64,000 nt of DNA from Chrysophaeum taylorii (lineage: Eukaryota; Sar; Pelagophyceae; Pelagomonadales; Pelagomonadaceae): NCBI GenBank assembly GCA_029834535.1, contig JAQMWT010000443.1, forward strand, positions 186,001-250,000. Reading direction: 5' to 3'. The notes beneath the pieces are model-generated. The model was not told where the DNA came from. It was given only the letters and a program-made list of their open reading frames with translations, and did not search any database. The stretch's first letter is position 1. Each line of letters begins with the position of its first letter. This document shows positions 1 to 9,438 of this stretch, piece after piece. Made by a program: the position numbers and the translations under genes.

Positions 1-2
1 TG

Positions 3-110
3 TGCTCGCGGTCGGTCTTCGACGAGCTCGGGCTGGCGGCGTTACGATTCGGCTTGGGCACCGGCGAATGGCGTATTCGGTCAAACTTGCGACTCGCATT
101 TGAGGTTTAG
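3..110 (+). CDS. possible 3' end of a gene cut by the left edge
   Basis: An open frame enters from the left edge and stops at TAG 108-110. It encodes about 35 residues ending in RLAFEV, with alternating hydrophobic and polar residues that could be beta strand. I do not recognise a family. The frame could be the tail of an exon or chance; in this GC-rich DNA open frames this short are common, so this is only a candidate. Confidence 0.2.
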   Translation, partial: CSRSVFDELGLAALRFGLGTGEWRIRSNLRLAFEV

Positions 111-1032
111 GGGAATCGAATCGCGGCAAAGGTTGTCTCGCCTGAAGACCCGAAGGCAAGGAAAATTGACGCATAATTCGACGGCCCGGGCATCGATCTT
201 CTTGCCCTTCTTCCCTGCGTGTTGCATTCCAGGAAATGGTGGAGCTTCGACCTAAAAATGCCATAGCAAGTTAGCGACGACGACGCCCGGTTCTCCGACA
301 TTCGTAAGAGAAAAGGCTGCGAGAGATGATAAGTGGGCCGCACGAAGTAACCTTGGGGAGGGTGCAAGATGCGGTGCGCCTCCGCAGGCATACGAATTTG
401 CGACACGGATCGCACAAGAACAAACGAGAGTCGTTCGACGTCAGAAGAGGCGAATCTATGAGACAGACCGACGGATCCAGTCGCAGACGACGAACTTCGT
501 GAGCAGGAACTTTGACATCTGGCGCGCAGGTACCTCTCGAGGCGATTATTCGCGTCTGTACTCCAGTGCGTCAAATAGTCATCGGTTCCTCCTCAGATTC
601 GACGGGAGGCACGTTAGTTAGTCGTGCGTACGAGCAAGTTTCTGGCTGGTGATTTCCTTAAGGCGCTTCATCATCGAGAATATCCGGTGCGCGTCCTAAG
701 CGACGCGCAAGCAACCCCCTTCCTGCGCTTCGGAATTCAGGCTCTCGCCGCGCGCTCCCTTGTATTGTGCTATTCTTTAAATTCGAGCGTCGTTGACCGT
801 CTGGCCCGACTTAACCGGATTGCAGCGCGGTTGCTTGGGACTTTCTCGAGTTTCGCGCGTCCCTATATTACTTTGCCGTCCCATCTTGCTCCTGAGCGCG
901 GCCCACTGTGGTCAACAGAGCTATTAATAATAAGTCAGCCTCATAATAAAAGAAGTCCTCGTCCACCGGCGTGGACCCGTTGCAATCGCGCCGTTGCTCT
1001 CTCCATGTAGGGTTAGGATAAGTGTAAGGACG
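111..1032. other. intergenic region upstream of the KDEL receptor gene
   Basis: About 0.9 kb with no protein I can support. Both strands carry open frames of 60-155 codons, but their compositions are Arg/Ser-rich and lack any domain signature. The sequence just before the downstream ATG is less GC-rich and would hold the promoter and 5' UTR of the ERD2 gene. No repeat or RNA gene was seen. Confidence 0.5.
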
Positions 1033-1695
1033 ATGAACATCTTCCGTCTCGCCGGCGACATGTCGCACGTCGTCTCGATCCTCATATTAATCCTGCGGCT
1101 CCGGGTATCGAAGAGCGCCGTAGGCATCTCCTTGAAGACGCAGGAGTTGTTCCTGCTGGTCTTCGTGACACGCTATCTTGATTTGTTCACAACGTACTAC
1201 TCGTTGTACAACTCCTTTATGAAGGTCGCGTACGTCACGTCGACGGCCTTCATCATTTACATGATTCGGTTCAAGGAGCCCTACCGCAGCAAATACGACA
1301 AGAGCCAGGATAGCTTCTTGCACTGGAAATTTGCCGTCGCGCCGTGTGCCGCGCTGGCCCTCCTGGTCTGCCTCGTCAAACGGGAAAAGAACCCGATCGA
1401 CGTCTTGTGGACCTTCTCAATTTTTCTCGAATCTCTCGCTATCGTGCCACAGTTGTTCGTTCTGCAGCGCTACAGAGAGGTCGAGAACTTGACGGGGCAC
1501 TACGTCTTTTTTCTCGGCGCGTATCGCGGCCTCTACATACTCAACTGGGTCTACCGGTCCTACTACGAGCAGTTCTACCGTCACAATTGGCTTGTCTACG
1601 TTTGCGGCGCGGTTCAAACAGCACTTTACGTCGATTTCTTCTACTACTACGTCATCTCCAAGTACTACGGCGGCAAACTCACGCTCCCGACCTAA
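1033..1695 (+). CDS. ERD2: ER lumen protein-retaining receptor (KDEL receptor, ERD2 family)
   Basis: A 220-residue multi-pass membrane protein that retrieves HDEL/KDEL-tagged soluble ER proteins from the Golgi to the ER. The start is MNIFRLAGD, matching the family N-terminus; the frame is open 13 codons further upstream but those residues (MLSPCRVRISVRT) do not look like the family. Family landmarks are seen in order: SKSAVGISLKTQELFLLVF near residues 30-45, RYLDLFT, the YSLYNSFMK segment, then the LVYVCGAVQTALYVDFFYYY final helix near the C-terminus. Length fits the usual 210-220 residues. The gene appears intronless. Family assignment is firm; which paralogue it is cannot be said. Confidence 0.93.
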   Translation: MNIFRLAGDMSHVVSILILILRLRVSKSAVGISLKTQELFLLVFVTRYLDLFTTYYSLYNSFMKVAYVTSTAFIIYMIRFKEPYRSKYDKSQDSFLHWKFAVAPCAALALLVCLVKREKNPIDVLWTFSIFLESLAIVPQLFVLQRYREVENLTGHYVFFLGAYRGLYILNWVYRSYYEQFYRHNWLVYVCGAVQTALYVDFFYYYVISKYYGGKLTLPT

Positions 1696-2167
1696 AGGGG
1701 GACGGTCGATGGTGGTGGCGTTCTCGTCGCCCAGCAACAACAACGACTACAACTCGCGCAATAATCACGAACGTGTCCCTGATGTATCTTTGGGTTTTCC
1801 TTCTCCGAAGCCGCACGTGGAATGGAATGGAATGGAATGGAATGGAATTCCCCCGTCCCCCTCTTCGTAAGCAGCCCACGTCGAAACAACAAAGCAAGAA
1901 AGTATCGATTGAAATGAGACGTTGCGCGATGATGCTCTCCTCCTTCTCCTCTTTGTCTCCGCGCGGCGGCGTCGTTTTCAGTTTGGTAGCACGGCCTTTT
2001 TAAAACTTCACCCAAAAAAATAACCCCTACGAAACAAACCCCGGTATTACAATTCAGTAATAGTACGTTTGTCCCCCCAGCGACCTTTTTTTAAAAACCC
2101 CTCGATTACTGATCGTGGTGACGTGCGTGGTGACGTCGCGATCCTGAAAGCCTCAACAAGATCTGAA
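1696..2167. other. intergenic region with a TGGAA microsatellite
   Basis: About 470 bp between the KDEL receptor stop and the light-harvesting gene start. It holds a short (TGGAA)n tract at 1818-1848 and AT-richer stretches near 2000-2060 that may serve as terminator or promoter. No gene is visible. Confidence 0.5.
1818..1848. repeat. (TGGAA)n microsatellite, about six units
   Basis: Perfect pentanucleotide repeat of TGGAA in the 3' flank of the KDEL receptor gene. Nothing suggests a function. Confidence 0.9.
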
Positions 2168-2847
2168 ATGGTTCTCGTGGTGGCTTTGGTCGTCGCGGGC
2201 GCGTACGCGTTCCAGACTGGCGTGCCGGCCAGGACGCAGACGAAGGCTTCGGCCATGTCCAAGGTGCTGCCCTGGCTCGAGGCTCCGGAGAAGCTCGACG
2301 GGACTATGATTGGTGACGTGCGCGTGGGTCCGGAAATTCGTAATTGCGTCGTTCGCAGACGGGCTTCGACCCGCTCGGGATCTCGGTGATCCAGGAGGAT
2401 CTCAAGTACGCGCGAGCGGCCGAGATCAAGCACGGCCGTATCGCGATGCTCGCGTGTACGGGTCTCGTGGTGAAGGAATACGTTACTATCCCGGGTACGT
2501 CTCTGCCCGAGTTGTCGAGTTGAAATGGAGTGTCAGGTTACCCCTCGGTGGGCCCGATCGACGCGGTCGGCGCCGTCCCCCTTGCTGCCAACCTCCAGAT
2601 CCTCCTCACGATCGCGGTCATCGAGCTCTCGACCATCGACAAGATCTACGGCGACGACGGCGAACCCGGAGACTACGGCTTCGACCCGTCCCAGCTCATC
2701 ACGGGCAAGTCCGACGAGTACATCGCCGAGCTCAAGAGCAAGGAACTCTTCAACGGCCGCCTCGCCATGATGGCCTTCATTGGCATGCTCGTCCAGATGT
2801 TGTGGTTCCAACGGCCGATCCTCGACGTCTTCCACCCGGTGGTCTGA
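2168..2847 (+). CDS. fucoxanthin-chlorophyll a/c-type light-harvesting protein, three exons
   Basis: A thylakoid antenna protein of the FCP/LHC family, 198 residues after splicing exons 2168-2317, 2359-2494 and 2537-2847. Both introns are GT-AG and only 41 and 42 nt; splicing restores the hallmark [15 protein letters not shown] across junction one and [11 protein letters not shown] across junction two. Helix 1 carries [11 protein letters not shown] and helix 3 carries [12 protein letters not shown], the paired E/R chlorophyll-binding motifs of the family. The N-terminus [15 protein letters not shown] is a signal peptide with Phe just after the likely cleavage point, the stramenopile bipartite plastid-targeting signature. 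Length fits a compact FCP. Junctions were placed by reading-frame continuity and motif, not by transcript data. Confidence 0.93.
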
Positions 2848-3023
2848 GAAGTTAGTTTTACAACAACCACACCACGGTCGAACGAAGAACCGAGATTCCG
2901 TAGTAGTAAAGCGTGAACCACCCACCCGCCCACCCAAGAAGGCCGCCGCCTTGCGGCGGTCCGGATTCTTTTGCCCTACTGAAAGAATGGTGGATAAAAA
3001 AGTCGAAGGAAGCAGGGTCGGTC

Positions 3024-3093
3024 CACAGGGGTATATATAGCCCCGGGCACTCGCACACACCACCAGGACCGGCATTCCTACCCTCACCTTTTG
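3024..3093 (+). repeat. direct repeat copy 1 with TATATATA motif
   Basis: First copy of a block that reads CACAGGGGTATATATAGCC, then CCGGGCACTCGCACACACC and ends CTACCCTCACCTTTTG. It differs from copy 2 by a few substitutions and a 3-bp insertion. The TATA-like core makes it a candidate core promoter that was duplicated. Confidence 0.75.
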
Positions 3094-3392
3094 GTTATGG
3101 GCCCTTAAAGCGCTCGAGGTGGTTCGCGCGTTCGAATCCGCCCCACCGCTGCGCCGCTAGGAGTGTGTGAGTGCCTTCGAAGCAGTTGCCATCGCCAACT
3201 GCTGGAGCCCCGTCGTCTAGTACACACACTAGACCCCCCTCATCTGGGCGCTTTCACTTACCAGGACCGGATGTTCATCTCCGACGCAGATGTTCATCTT
3301 AAGCAGATGGCGTCGTCGTCTGCTGGGTCCCCACCGTCTCGCATACATGCTTGACTCGCCCCAGATGTTCACGTTTCACTATGATGGGGAAG

Positions 3393-3459
3393 CACAGGGG
3401 TATGTATAGCCCCGGGCACTCGCACACACCAGGACTGGCATTCCTACCCTCACCTTTTG
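3393..3459 (+). promoter_or_regulatory. direct repeat copy 2, candidate core promoter of the Tat-SF1-like gene
   Basis: Second copy of the 67-bp block, here with GTATGTATAG in place of the TATATATA core. It lies 42-108 bp upstream of the ATG at 3501, a natural place for a TATA-like core promoter. Promoter activity is inferred from position and sequence only. Confidence 0.4.
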
Positions 3460-3500
3460 CGGTCTTCGTATTATTTATTATCCGTTAGGTCTTTTGGTAC

Positions 3501-4433
3501 ATGGAGGGTCTGGTGAAGAGCGACCATGCCATCTATATCACAGGGCTTCCGACGACCGTCGGCCAGATCCAGATCGAGGACATCTGCAAGGGCCTCGGGA
3601 AGATCAGGAAGATCAAGGTGTATCGGGACGCGGGTGGAATCCCGAAAGGCGACGCGACGGTGGTGTTTGAGCAGCGCAAGTCGCGCGACGTTGCCGCTGA
3701 GGCTGTCGCGGAGCTCGACGGCAAGCGCATCGACCAGGGGACGCTGGGGTCGTACGTGATCGCGGTGCAGGAGGCGACCTTCAAACCGGTGGCCGCGCCC
3801 CAAAGGCCAAAGCAGCCGCCGGCGGCGCCGCAGCGCGTCTCTTACGCGCCGCCAGACGCGCCGAAAGTGCTCCTGCGGAACCTATTCGACGCGGCAGTCG
3901 ACCACACGCCCGATCAGCGACGGTCCTTCGAGGACGAGGTCGGCCTCGAGTGCACGAAGCACGGCCGCGTGCTCGACGCCGAGTACGTGAGAGAAGACGC
4001 GGCGATTCTGGTCACGTTCGCCGCCGTCGAGGCGGCGAGGTTGTGCGCAACCGCGATGCAGGGGAGGTTCTTCGACAGGCGCGTGATCCGCGCAGAATTG
4101 TGGCCGGACGGAAAGCGGCAGAAAGACGAGGAGGAGGTACCTCCTCCGGCGAAGAAGCAAAACATCGCGGGCGACTACGTCGGGGCGCCGCCCCCTCGCA
4201 ACGCCGAGCCCCCGCCCAAATACGTCGAACCCCCCGCTGATCAACCCACGGCCAGGATGCGGGCCGCCTCCTCCTCAGCGACCACGACGACGGGACCGAC
4301 GGAAGATCCTCGACCTCTAAAAGCCTTCGTCCGAGCAAACCACTCCGTAGAAGGGGCTGACGCCGAGCCGCCGAGGGGTCATCCGACCAACAACCCAAAA
4401 AAGCGAACGGCCGCTGACTTTTTCGATGACTAG
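3501..4433 (+). CDS. RNA-binding protein like Tat-SF1/Cus2 (U2 snRNP-associated splicing factor)
   Basis: A 310-residue nuclear RNA-binding protein. RRM1 spans roughly residues 9-90 (IYITGLP as RNP2-like strand, GDATVVFE as RNP1-like strand). A second RRM of the U2AF-homology type spans about 120-205, starting KVLLRNLFD and ending AMQGRFFDRRVIRAELWPDG. The GRFF stretch fits the R-x-F loop by which UHM domains hold a Trp of SF3B1-like ligands. The tail is Pro/Ala-rich and disordered, ending KKRTAADFFDD. Cus2/Tat-SF1 proteins help U2 snRNA fold and chaperone SF3B1. The order RRM-UHM and the LFD...F motif support this family; the acidic C-terminal tail of metazoan Tat-SF1 is missing, so it is closer in size to yeast Cus2. 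Confidence 0.8.
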   Translation: MEGLVKSDHAIYITGLPTTVGQIQIEDICKGLGKIRKIKVYRDAGGIPKGDATVVFEQRKSRDVAAEAVAELDGKRIDQGTLGSYVIAVQEATFKPVAAPQRPKQPPAAPQRVSYAPPDAPKVLLRNLFDAAVDHTPDQRRSFEDEVGLECTKHGRVLDAEYVREDAAILVTFAAVEAARLCATAMQGRFFDRRVIRAELWPDGKRQKDEEEVPPPAKKQNIAGDYVGAPPPRNAEPPPKYVEPPADQPTARMRAASSSATTTTGPTEDPRPLKAFVRANHSVEGADAEPPRGHPTNNPKKRTAADFFDD

Positions 4434-4569
4434 TGATAATAATATAGACGGCGCTTATATAATAATGAATAGCGCAGCTGTGTTCTTGGTGTCGGTTTCG
4501 CCGCGGCGCAGCTCATCAATATCATCCGGATACTATCATGATGAAGCGGTGGTGGCGGTTGTGAAAAAA

Positions 4570-4611
4570 GACCGACCGACCGACCGACCGACCGACCGAC
4601 CGACCGACCGG
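4570..4611. repeat. (CCGA)n microsatellite, about ten units
   Basis: Pure tetranucleotide repeat lying between two convergent genes, 137 bp after one stop and 9 bp after the other gene's stop at 4621. An equivalent tract sits at 18494-18540 in the same convergent arrangement. Confidence 0.95.
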
Positions 4612-4620
4612 GGCAGGCTC

Positions 4621-6078
4621 CTATTTCTTCTCCTCATCTTCCTCCTCTGGGATCTCGTTGCCGATGAGCGTCCATACCTTGGAGAGGCGGCCGTAGTCCG
4701 CGGAATGGGTGTGCTCGAGGATGTGGGGATTCTCGGCGAAAAGGACGAGAACGGACTTGTTGGCGCCGTCGACGAGGGCAAAGACGACGCTTGACACGGC
4801 GAGGCCCCCGATGCCGCAGAAGATGCCGACGACGATTTCGACGTCGCTCGCCCCCTCGTGCCAGTCGTCGGGCCCAAACTGTACGAGAAAGACCCCAAAC
4901 ATGGCCGTCACGAGACCAATCATGACCGAGTTCATGAACAAGACAACGTCGGTGAAGTAGTCGTTGCCGATCGCTGTCAGGCCGTGAGTAGAAAATAATT
5001 CGACGACTTGCTTGCCCGCGTAGAGAAACGAATAGCCGTGGATACCGACGTAGACGAAAGCGTACTTATTGATGTAGTCGAGGATGGCTTCGCAGCAGCC
5101 GAGGCAGCACTGGACGCACCCGAGCAGACACGAAACGCAACAGCCACCCGGATAATCCTTGGCTTTCTTTCGAACGTAGGCCACGACCACGACGAGGGTC
5201 TCGACGATCGCTACGAAGAGCGCGCCAAAGCAGATTGATCCGAGGTTGTACGTGCACGAGCGCGCGAGAGCGTCGACCGCGGGATGGACCACAAGCGAGG
5301 GGAGGCGGCCGTACCACCAGCTCTGGCTCGTGCCGGCCGTGGTGGCGATGATAATGTACTTAAAAACTTGCTGGGTCCAGAAGAAGATTAAGATAAAGCA
5401 GACGATCGCGATCGCTATTTCCTTCGACGATGCATCTTTGTGAGTTTTGTAATTGTAGAACCCGTAAATCGCCAAAGCGAAGATGAAGAAAAACCCGACG
5501 GCGGTGATAGCGAAGACAAACCCGATGACCTGGAGCACGTGGTACGACAGCACGATTTCGCACCCCACGTGGAGCGTCGCCGCCGCGAACGCGATTCTGT
5601 GCCTCGCAAAGAAGTGGAAACACAATGTCATAAAGCAACAGACTGCGAAGAAGAACCCCAGGTACCACCGGCTGTACTGGCCGCACAAGATGGCGGTCGC
5701 TAGCAACAACCCCTCGATCATGAACAGCGACGCGTGAATCATTAACCCCCCAAATCTCATCATCACGTGCATCAACACCTGGGCTACCGCAAGCGCGAAA
5801 AGGAACGCGACAATAAAGATGCGGATCAGATGCTTCACGGCCATCTTCTTCTTGTGCGCCGAATCGTAGTTGCTCGTCCCAATTTCGTCCCAGCCGTAAT
5901 CGATGGCGATGCCCACCATAGCCGCAACGGCGATGATCCACGCGATCCCAAAGGCAAGGTCGGGCAGTTTCAGAATGCTCCGGTTCGTCTCGGGGGGGTG
6001 CTGCACGGCAGACATCGACGACGCCCGCTCGATCTCGGTCAACACCTTCTCCCCTTCTTCCTCCTCGACGTCCGCCAT
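4621..6078 (-). CDS. choline transporter-like protein (CTL/SLC44, Pns1 family)
   Basis: A 485-residue polytopic membrane protein. The start chosen is MADVEEEEGE at 6078; the frame runs 31 codons further upstream, but that extension is Trp/Lys-rich and precedes a typical acidic cytosolic N-terminus. After about 40 residues there are about ten hydrophobic segments. The family region is near residues 330-390: a Cys-rich loop (GGCCVSCLLGCVQCCLGCCE) followed by YINKYAFVYVGIHGYSFLYAGK, which matches the CTL signature of an N-K-x-A-Y motif and an H-G aromatic segment. Members move choline or related organic cations across plasma membrane or organelles. The substrate cannot be read from sequence. The protein ends in an acidic-Lys tail. 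Confidence 0.85.
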   Translation of the reverse strand: MADVEEEEGEKVLTEIERASSMSAVQHPPETNRSILKLPDLAFGIAWIIAVAAMVGIAIDYGWDEIGTSNYDSAHKKKMAVKHLIRIFIVAFLFALAVAQVLMHVMMRFGGLMIHASLFMIEGLLLATAILCGQYSRWYLGFFFAVCCFMTLCFHFFARHRIAFAAATLHVGCEIVLSYHVLQVIGFVFAITAVGFFFIFALAIYGFYNYKTHKDASSKEIAIAIVCFILIFFWTQQVFKYIIIATTAGTSQSWWYGRLPSLVVHPAVDALARSCTYNLGSICFGALFVAIVETLVVVVAYVRKKAKDYPGGCCVSCLLGCVQCCLGCCEAILDYINKYAFVYVGIHGYSFLYAGKQVVELFSTHGLTAIGNDYFTDVVLFMNSVMIGLVTAMFGVFLVQFGPDDWHEGASDVEIVVGIFCGIGGLAVSSVVFALVDGANKSVLVLFAENPHILEHTHSADYGRLSKVWTLIGNEIPEEEDEEKK

Positions 6079-7509
6079 TATTATTACTGGAGTGGATTTT
6101 CTTTCTTTCTTCTCTTTCTTCCCTCCTTGCCAGTCCCACAACCAGAGAACCAACCAACCACACGTTCCCAAGAGCGAACACTACTTACCCTCGTAGCTAG
6201 AAGATTCCGCTTTTGTCGTAACTGCCAGAGAGCGACCTCTTCAGCGGCAGCACCAGCAGTTCCCCAGGTCCCACGCGAAGCGCCGCTGAAGCGGCAAGTC
6301 AGCTCGTCGCTGCTGCACCCGACGACGGCGGGCGACTTTACTTCCTGGTGACTGACTCCTTGCGTCCATTTCGAATCTCGTTCCCCGCGCTGAGAATTAC
6401 TCGTGTTTCCAACCCCAACTTATTATTACAACTACAAACTGACTACAAACTTACAGCCCGCCAACACACGAAAAGGGAAGTTCATGATGATGATGGTGAT
6501 AAGACTTATTAAGTAGTGTCAAACGTCGTTTCGAACAACTTGTACGATCGGTGATGTGACTGGTACTAAGAAGGTAATTTGATTGGAAGTGAGTTTCGTC
6601 ACCAAAAGGGGGGTGTTTTGAATTAAACAAAAGATGCTTCATCCCGTTTTCATCCATCTATCGATCTATCGATCTATCGGGGGGGGGCTGCCACAAGCAC
6701 TCGCATGCTCCTGCTTCGAGCCCATATGAGCCGTATGATACACGCCTCTTCGATGAGAGAACTTGTCGTCGAGTCCCCGTGTTGGCGGGCACCCTTGATG
6801 ATGCTCACGGGAGCGTCGACGAGGCTGCGCTTGTTCGGCGCGTTCCCAGGGGCTGCGTGTTCTAAGCACAGGCGACCTTACCCTGACACCTTGGGCATAC
6901 ATACGTGAGGGGGGCGATAGGTAGTTTGTCGTCGACCCCAATTCCCAGCTCAGGCACTTAAGGTGGGCGAATAAGAAGACGCTCCAATGTTCAACGCCCC
7001 AGAACCAAGCCAACGGAAATCGATTGGTCCGCGACGCAGCCGGACCTATCTATATCCTGAAGGGGGAGGGGTGTTGGAGCGTCTTAGCTCCGTTCACTAC
7101 GGAGTGCCGGGGCAGGAATCCCATGGCAGATGAGAGTCTCGGCCTCCGAACTCGCCTGCGTCGTCATCGTCGTCGTCGTTTTCTCTATCGATGCCCTTGG
7201 AGTACCCGATCGAGTCTGCGTACACCGATATCCCCGGGTGCCATGCACTTTTCCGCAACAATAGTACTCGCAGTTGTCGCCGACATTTGGCGCGTCGGAA
7301 CGTGACTTGTCAATCGTTATCGGGTGCCTTCTCCGATGCTTTCCTGGATACACCCCCTCCTTGAATCACAGCTTTCCCCACAACATATACATTGGCGCGC
7401 GACCTCACTCTCTCTGTACACCGTGCTTTTGTCTCCCGTGTCCTGTTCTGTTGATCTGACCACCACAACGCCTACAAGTGGTTTAGTTTCTAATGGGGCT
7501 GCACATGGT
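6079..7509. other. gene-poor region between the CTL gene and transposon copy A
   Basis: About 1.4 kb with no supported gene. The first 100 bp would be the promoter/5' UTR of the CTL gene on the minus strand. It holds an imperfect (ATCTATCG)n tract followed by a run of nine G at 6655-6688. Open frames here are short and without domain features. No RNA gene was recognised. Confidence 0.5.
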
Positions 7510-7529
7510 CCTAACTACTAATCGACAGA

Positions 7530-7573
<44 letters not shown>

Positions 7574-8124
7574 CCTCGATTTAGGGTAAGGATCAGGTAG
7601 GCGCGAGAGTAAGGATCAGGTAGGTGCGAGAGCCAGACAGTGATCCTCCAAGCCGTCTACGGCGACCTCGCAGACTATTTCCACGACCCGCGGCGGCTCT
7701 TTCAGCGCGCCATTCTCACGCCCCGTCGAAACGATGTTGTCGATGCTGACAACGCGCGCATGACCGCGGCCTTTTTTCCCGGAGACGAGGCGTCGGAGTT
7801 CTTTTCGGCTGACTAGGCTGGGTCGGAAGACGACGCCTCGCTCTTTACAGTCGAGTTTTCAACTCCCTGACAACCAACGGCATGCTGACTTTGATCGCGA
7901 GCTTAAGGTCTTCGCAACCTCGACCCGTCGCACGGCCACTGCAACGGTACCAGATACATGATCGATCGTGTCGTTGTCACCGAGGCTCCTCCAACCTGTA
8001 TCCCTTAAGGCCCGCCGACGCCAAACGATCACCAAGAGCCAGGGCCAGACGCCCCGCGAGGTCGGCGTCCTGAACTTACTAGGGTTAGAGATTGGGACTA
8101 GGTGAACTTACTGGCCTGCACTTG
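7510..8124 (+). mobile_element. Helitron/Helentron-like rolling-circle element, copy A (internally deleted)
   Basis: A 615-bp copy starting CCTAACTACTAATCGACAG and ending GGCCTGCACTTG. After the left end come a CTGT microsatellite and the remains of a PIF1-type helicase C-terminal region: a frame at about 7639-7815 reads FQRAILTPRRNDVVD and then FFPGDEASEFFSAD, typical of Helitron helicases; another reads NLDPSHGHCNGTRYMIDRV near 7917-7974. The copy then jumps at about 8074 straight to the terminal repeat sequence, so it lacks roughly 600 bp present in copy B. No Rep nickase domain is present, so it is non-autonomous. A single T at 8125 joins it to copy B. Confidence 0.8.
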
Positions 8125-8125
8125 T

Positions 8126-9354
8126 CCTAACTACTAATCGACAGATGTTTGTTTGTTTGTTTGTCTGTGTGTTTGTCCCTCGATTTAGGGTAAGGATCAG
8201 GTAGGCGCGAGAGTAAGCATCAGGTAGGCGCGAGAGCCAGACAGTGATCCTCCAAGCCGTCTACGGCGACCTCGCAGACTATTTCCACGACCCGCGGCGG
8301 CTCTTTCAGCGCGCCATTCTCACGCCCCGTCGAAACGATGTTGTCGATGCTGACAACGCGCGCATGACCGCGGCCTTTTTTCCCGGAGACGAGGCGTCGG
8401 AGTTCTTTTCGGCCGACTAGGTTGGGTCGGAAGACGACGCCTCGCTCTTTACAGTCGAGTTTTCAACTCCCTGACAACCAACGGCATGCTGACTTTGATC
8501 GCGAGCTTAAAGTCTTCGCAACCTCGACCCGTCGCACGGCCACTGCAACGGTACCAGATACATGATCGATCGTGTCGTTGTCACCGAGGCTCCTCCAACC
8601 TGTATCCCGTAAGGCCCGCCGACGCCAAACGATCACCAAGAGCCAGGGCCAGACGCCCCGCGAGGTCGGCGTCCTCTTGCCCACAAGCCCGTCTTCTGTC
8701 ACGTCCAGCTCTACGTGGCTCTCTGTCGATCGGCAACCCCGAGAATATGCTCTTCTGAGTCGACGACTCCACCCTACCTCACACGTGCTCCGCAATACCG
8801 ATAAGCCCCCTCCCGGCGTCTACACGCGCACTGTAGGTGAACTTACTGGGACCAGGTGAACTTACTGGGGTTTGAGATTGGGATAGGTGAATATAGTGAC
8901 CAGGTGAACTTACTGGGACCAGGTGAACTTACTGGGGGTTTTAGAGTAAACTCAAAGGTTAGCGGCGCGTGCGGATCAAAGCAGCTTAGATTGGCGGAGG
9001 CGAGAGCGACGAGCTCGAAGGAGTGGTGTGAGCACGAGTGGGTTTACGCCGAACTTACTGGGGTTAGAGATTTGGACTAGGTGAACTTACTGGGACCAGA
9101 CCTTACTAGAACTTACTGGGACCAGGTGAACTTACTGGGGGTTTTAGAGTAAACTCAAAGGTTAGCGGCGTGTGCGGATCAAAGCAGCTTAGATTGGCGG
9201 AGGCGAGAGCGACGAGCTCGAAGGAGTGGTGTGAGCACGAGTGGGTTTACGCCGAACTTACTGGGGTTAGAGATTTGGACTAGGTGAACTTACTGGAACC
9301 AGACCTTACTAGGGTTAGAGATTGGGAGTAGGTGAACTTACTGGCCTGCACTTG
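8126..9354 (+). mobile_element. Helitron/Helentron-like rolling-circle element, copy B (longest copy)
   Basis: A 1,229-bp copy with the same ends as copy A, placed head-to-tail directly after it. Helicase remnants are seen in several frames: RAILTPRRNDVVD near 8310, NLDPSHGHCNGTRYM near 8521, and TITKSQGQTPREVGVL near 8629-8675, corresponding to the PIF1 motif (I-N-K-S-Q-G-Q-T) and the following G-V-x-L-P segment. Compared with intact helicases the part between these blocks is missing, and stops separate them. The 3' third (8832-9340) is a minisatellite of AGGTGAACTTACTGGGACC-like units with a 203-bp internal duplication. It is non-autonomous: no Rep domain. Confidence 0.8.
8832..9345 (+). 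repeat. subterminal minisatellite of copy B with a 203-bp duplication
   Basis: Irregular tandem repeats of AGGTGAACTTACTGGGACC and a longer variant containing GGGGTTAGAGATTGGGACT. A block at about 8915-9092 recurs at about 9118-9295 with a few changes. The same units occur in copies C and D next to the 3' end. Confidence 0.85.
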
Positions 9355-9438
9355 TTTATACAGAACCGCCGCAATCTCATGAAGCGCAGTCTTGTGTGAA
9401 TAGAATCGAGTGCTCATCCGCGACGTGGATCACGCGCG

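Larger units (their letters stand above)
2848..3500. other. promoter-side intergenic region with a duplicated TATA-containing block
   Basis: About 650 bp upstream of the RNA-binding protein gene. It holds two copies of a roughly 67-bp block (3024-3093 and 3393-3459), two short hairpins (stems 3181-3188/3196-3203 and 3216-3221/3228-3233) and repeated GATGTTCATCT words near 3270-3300. No protein-coding gene is supported. The block nearer the gene ends about 40 bp before the ATG. Confidence 0.6.

Noticed and set aside
3094-3160. tRNA-like GTTCGAATCC box
   Set aside because: The flanking bases do not pair to form a T-stem, and no acceptor or anticodon arm could be built.
7509-7509. Classical Helitron ends (5' TC, 3' CTRR, A-T target)
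   Set aside because: The left end can be read as TCC, but the right end CTTG is not CTRR and a T lies at both borders of every copy, which fits T-T insertion better.
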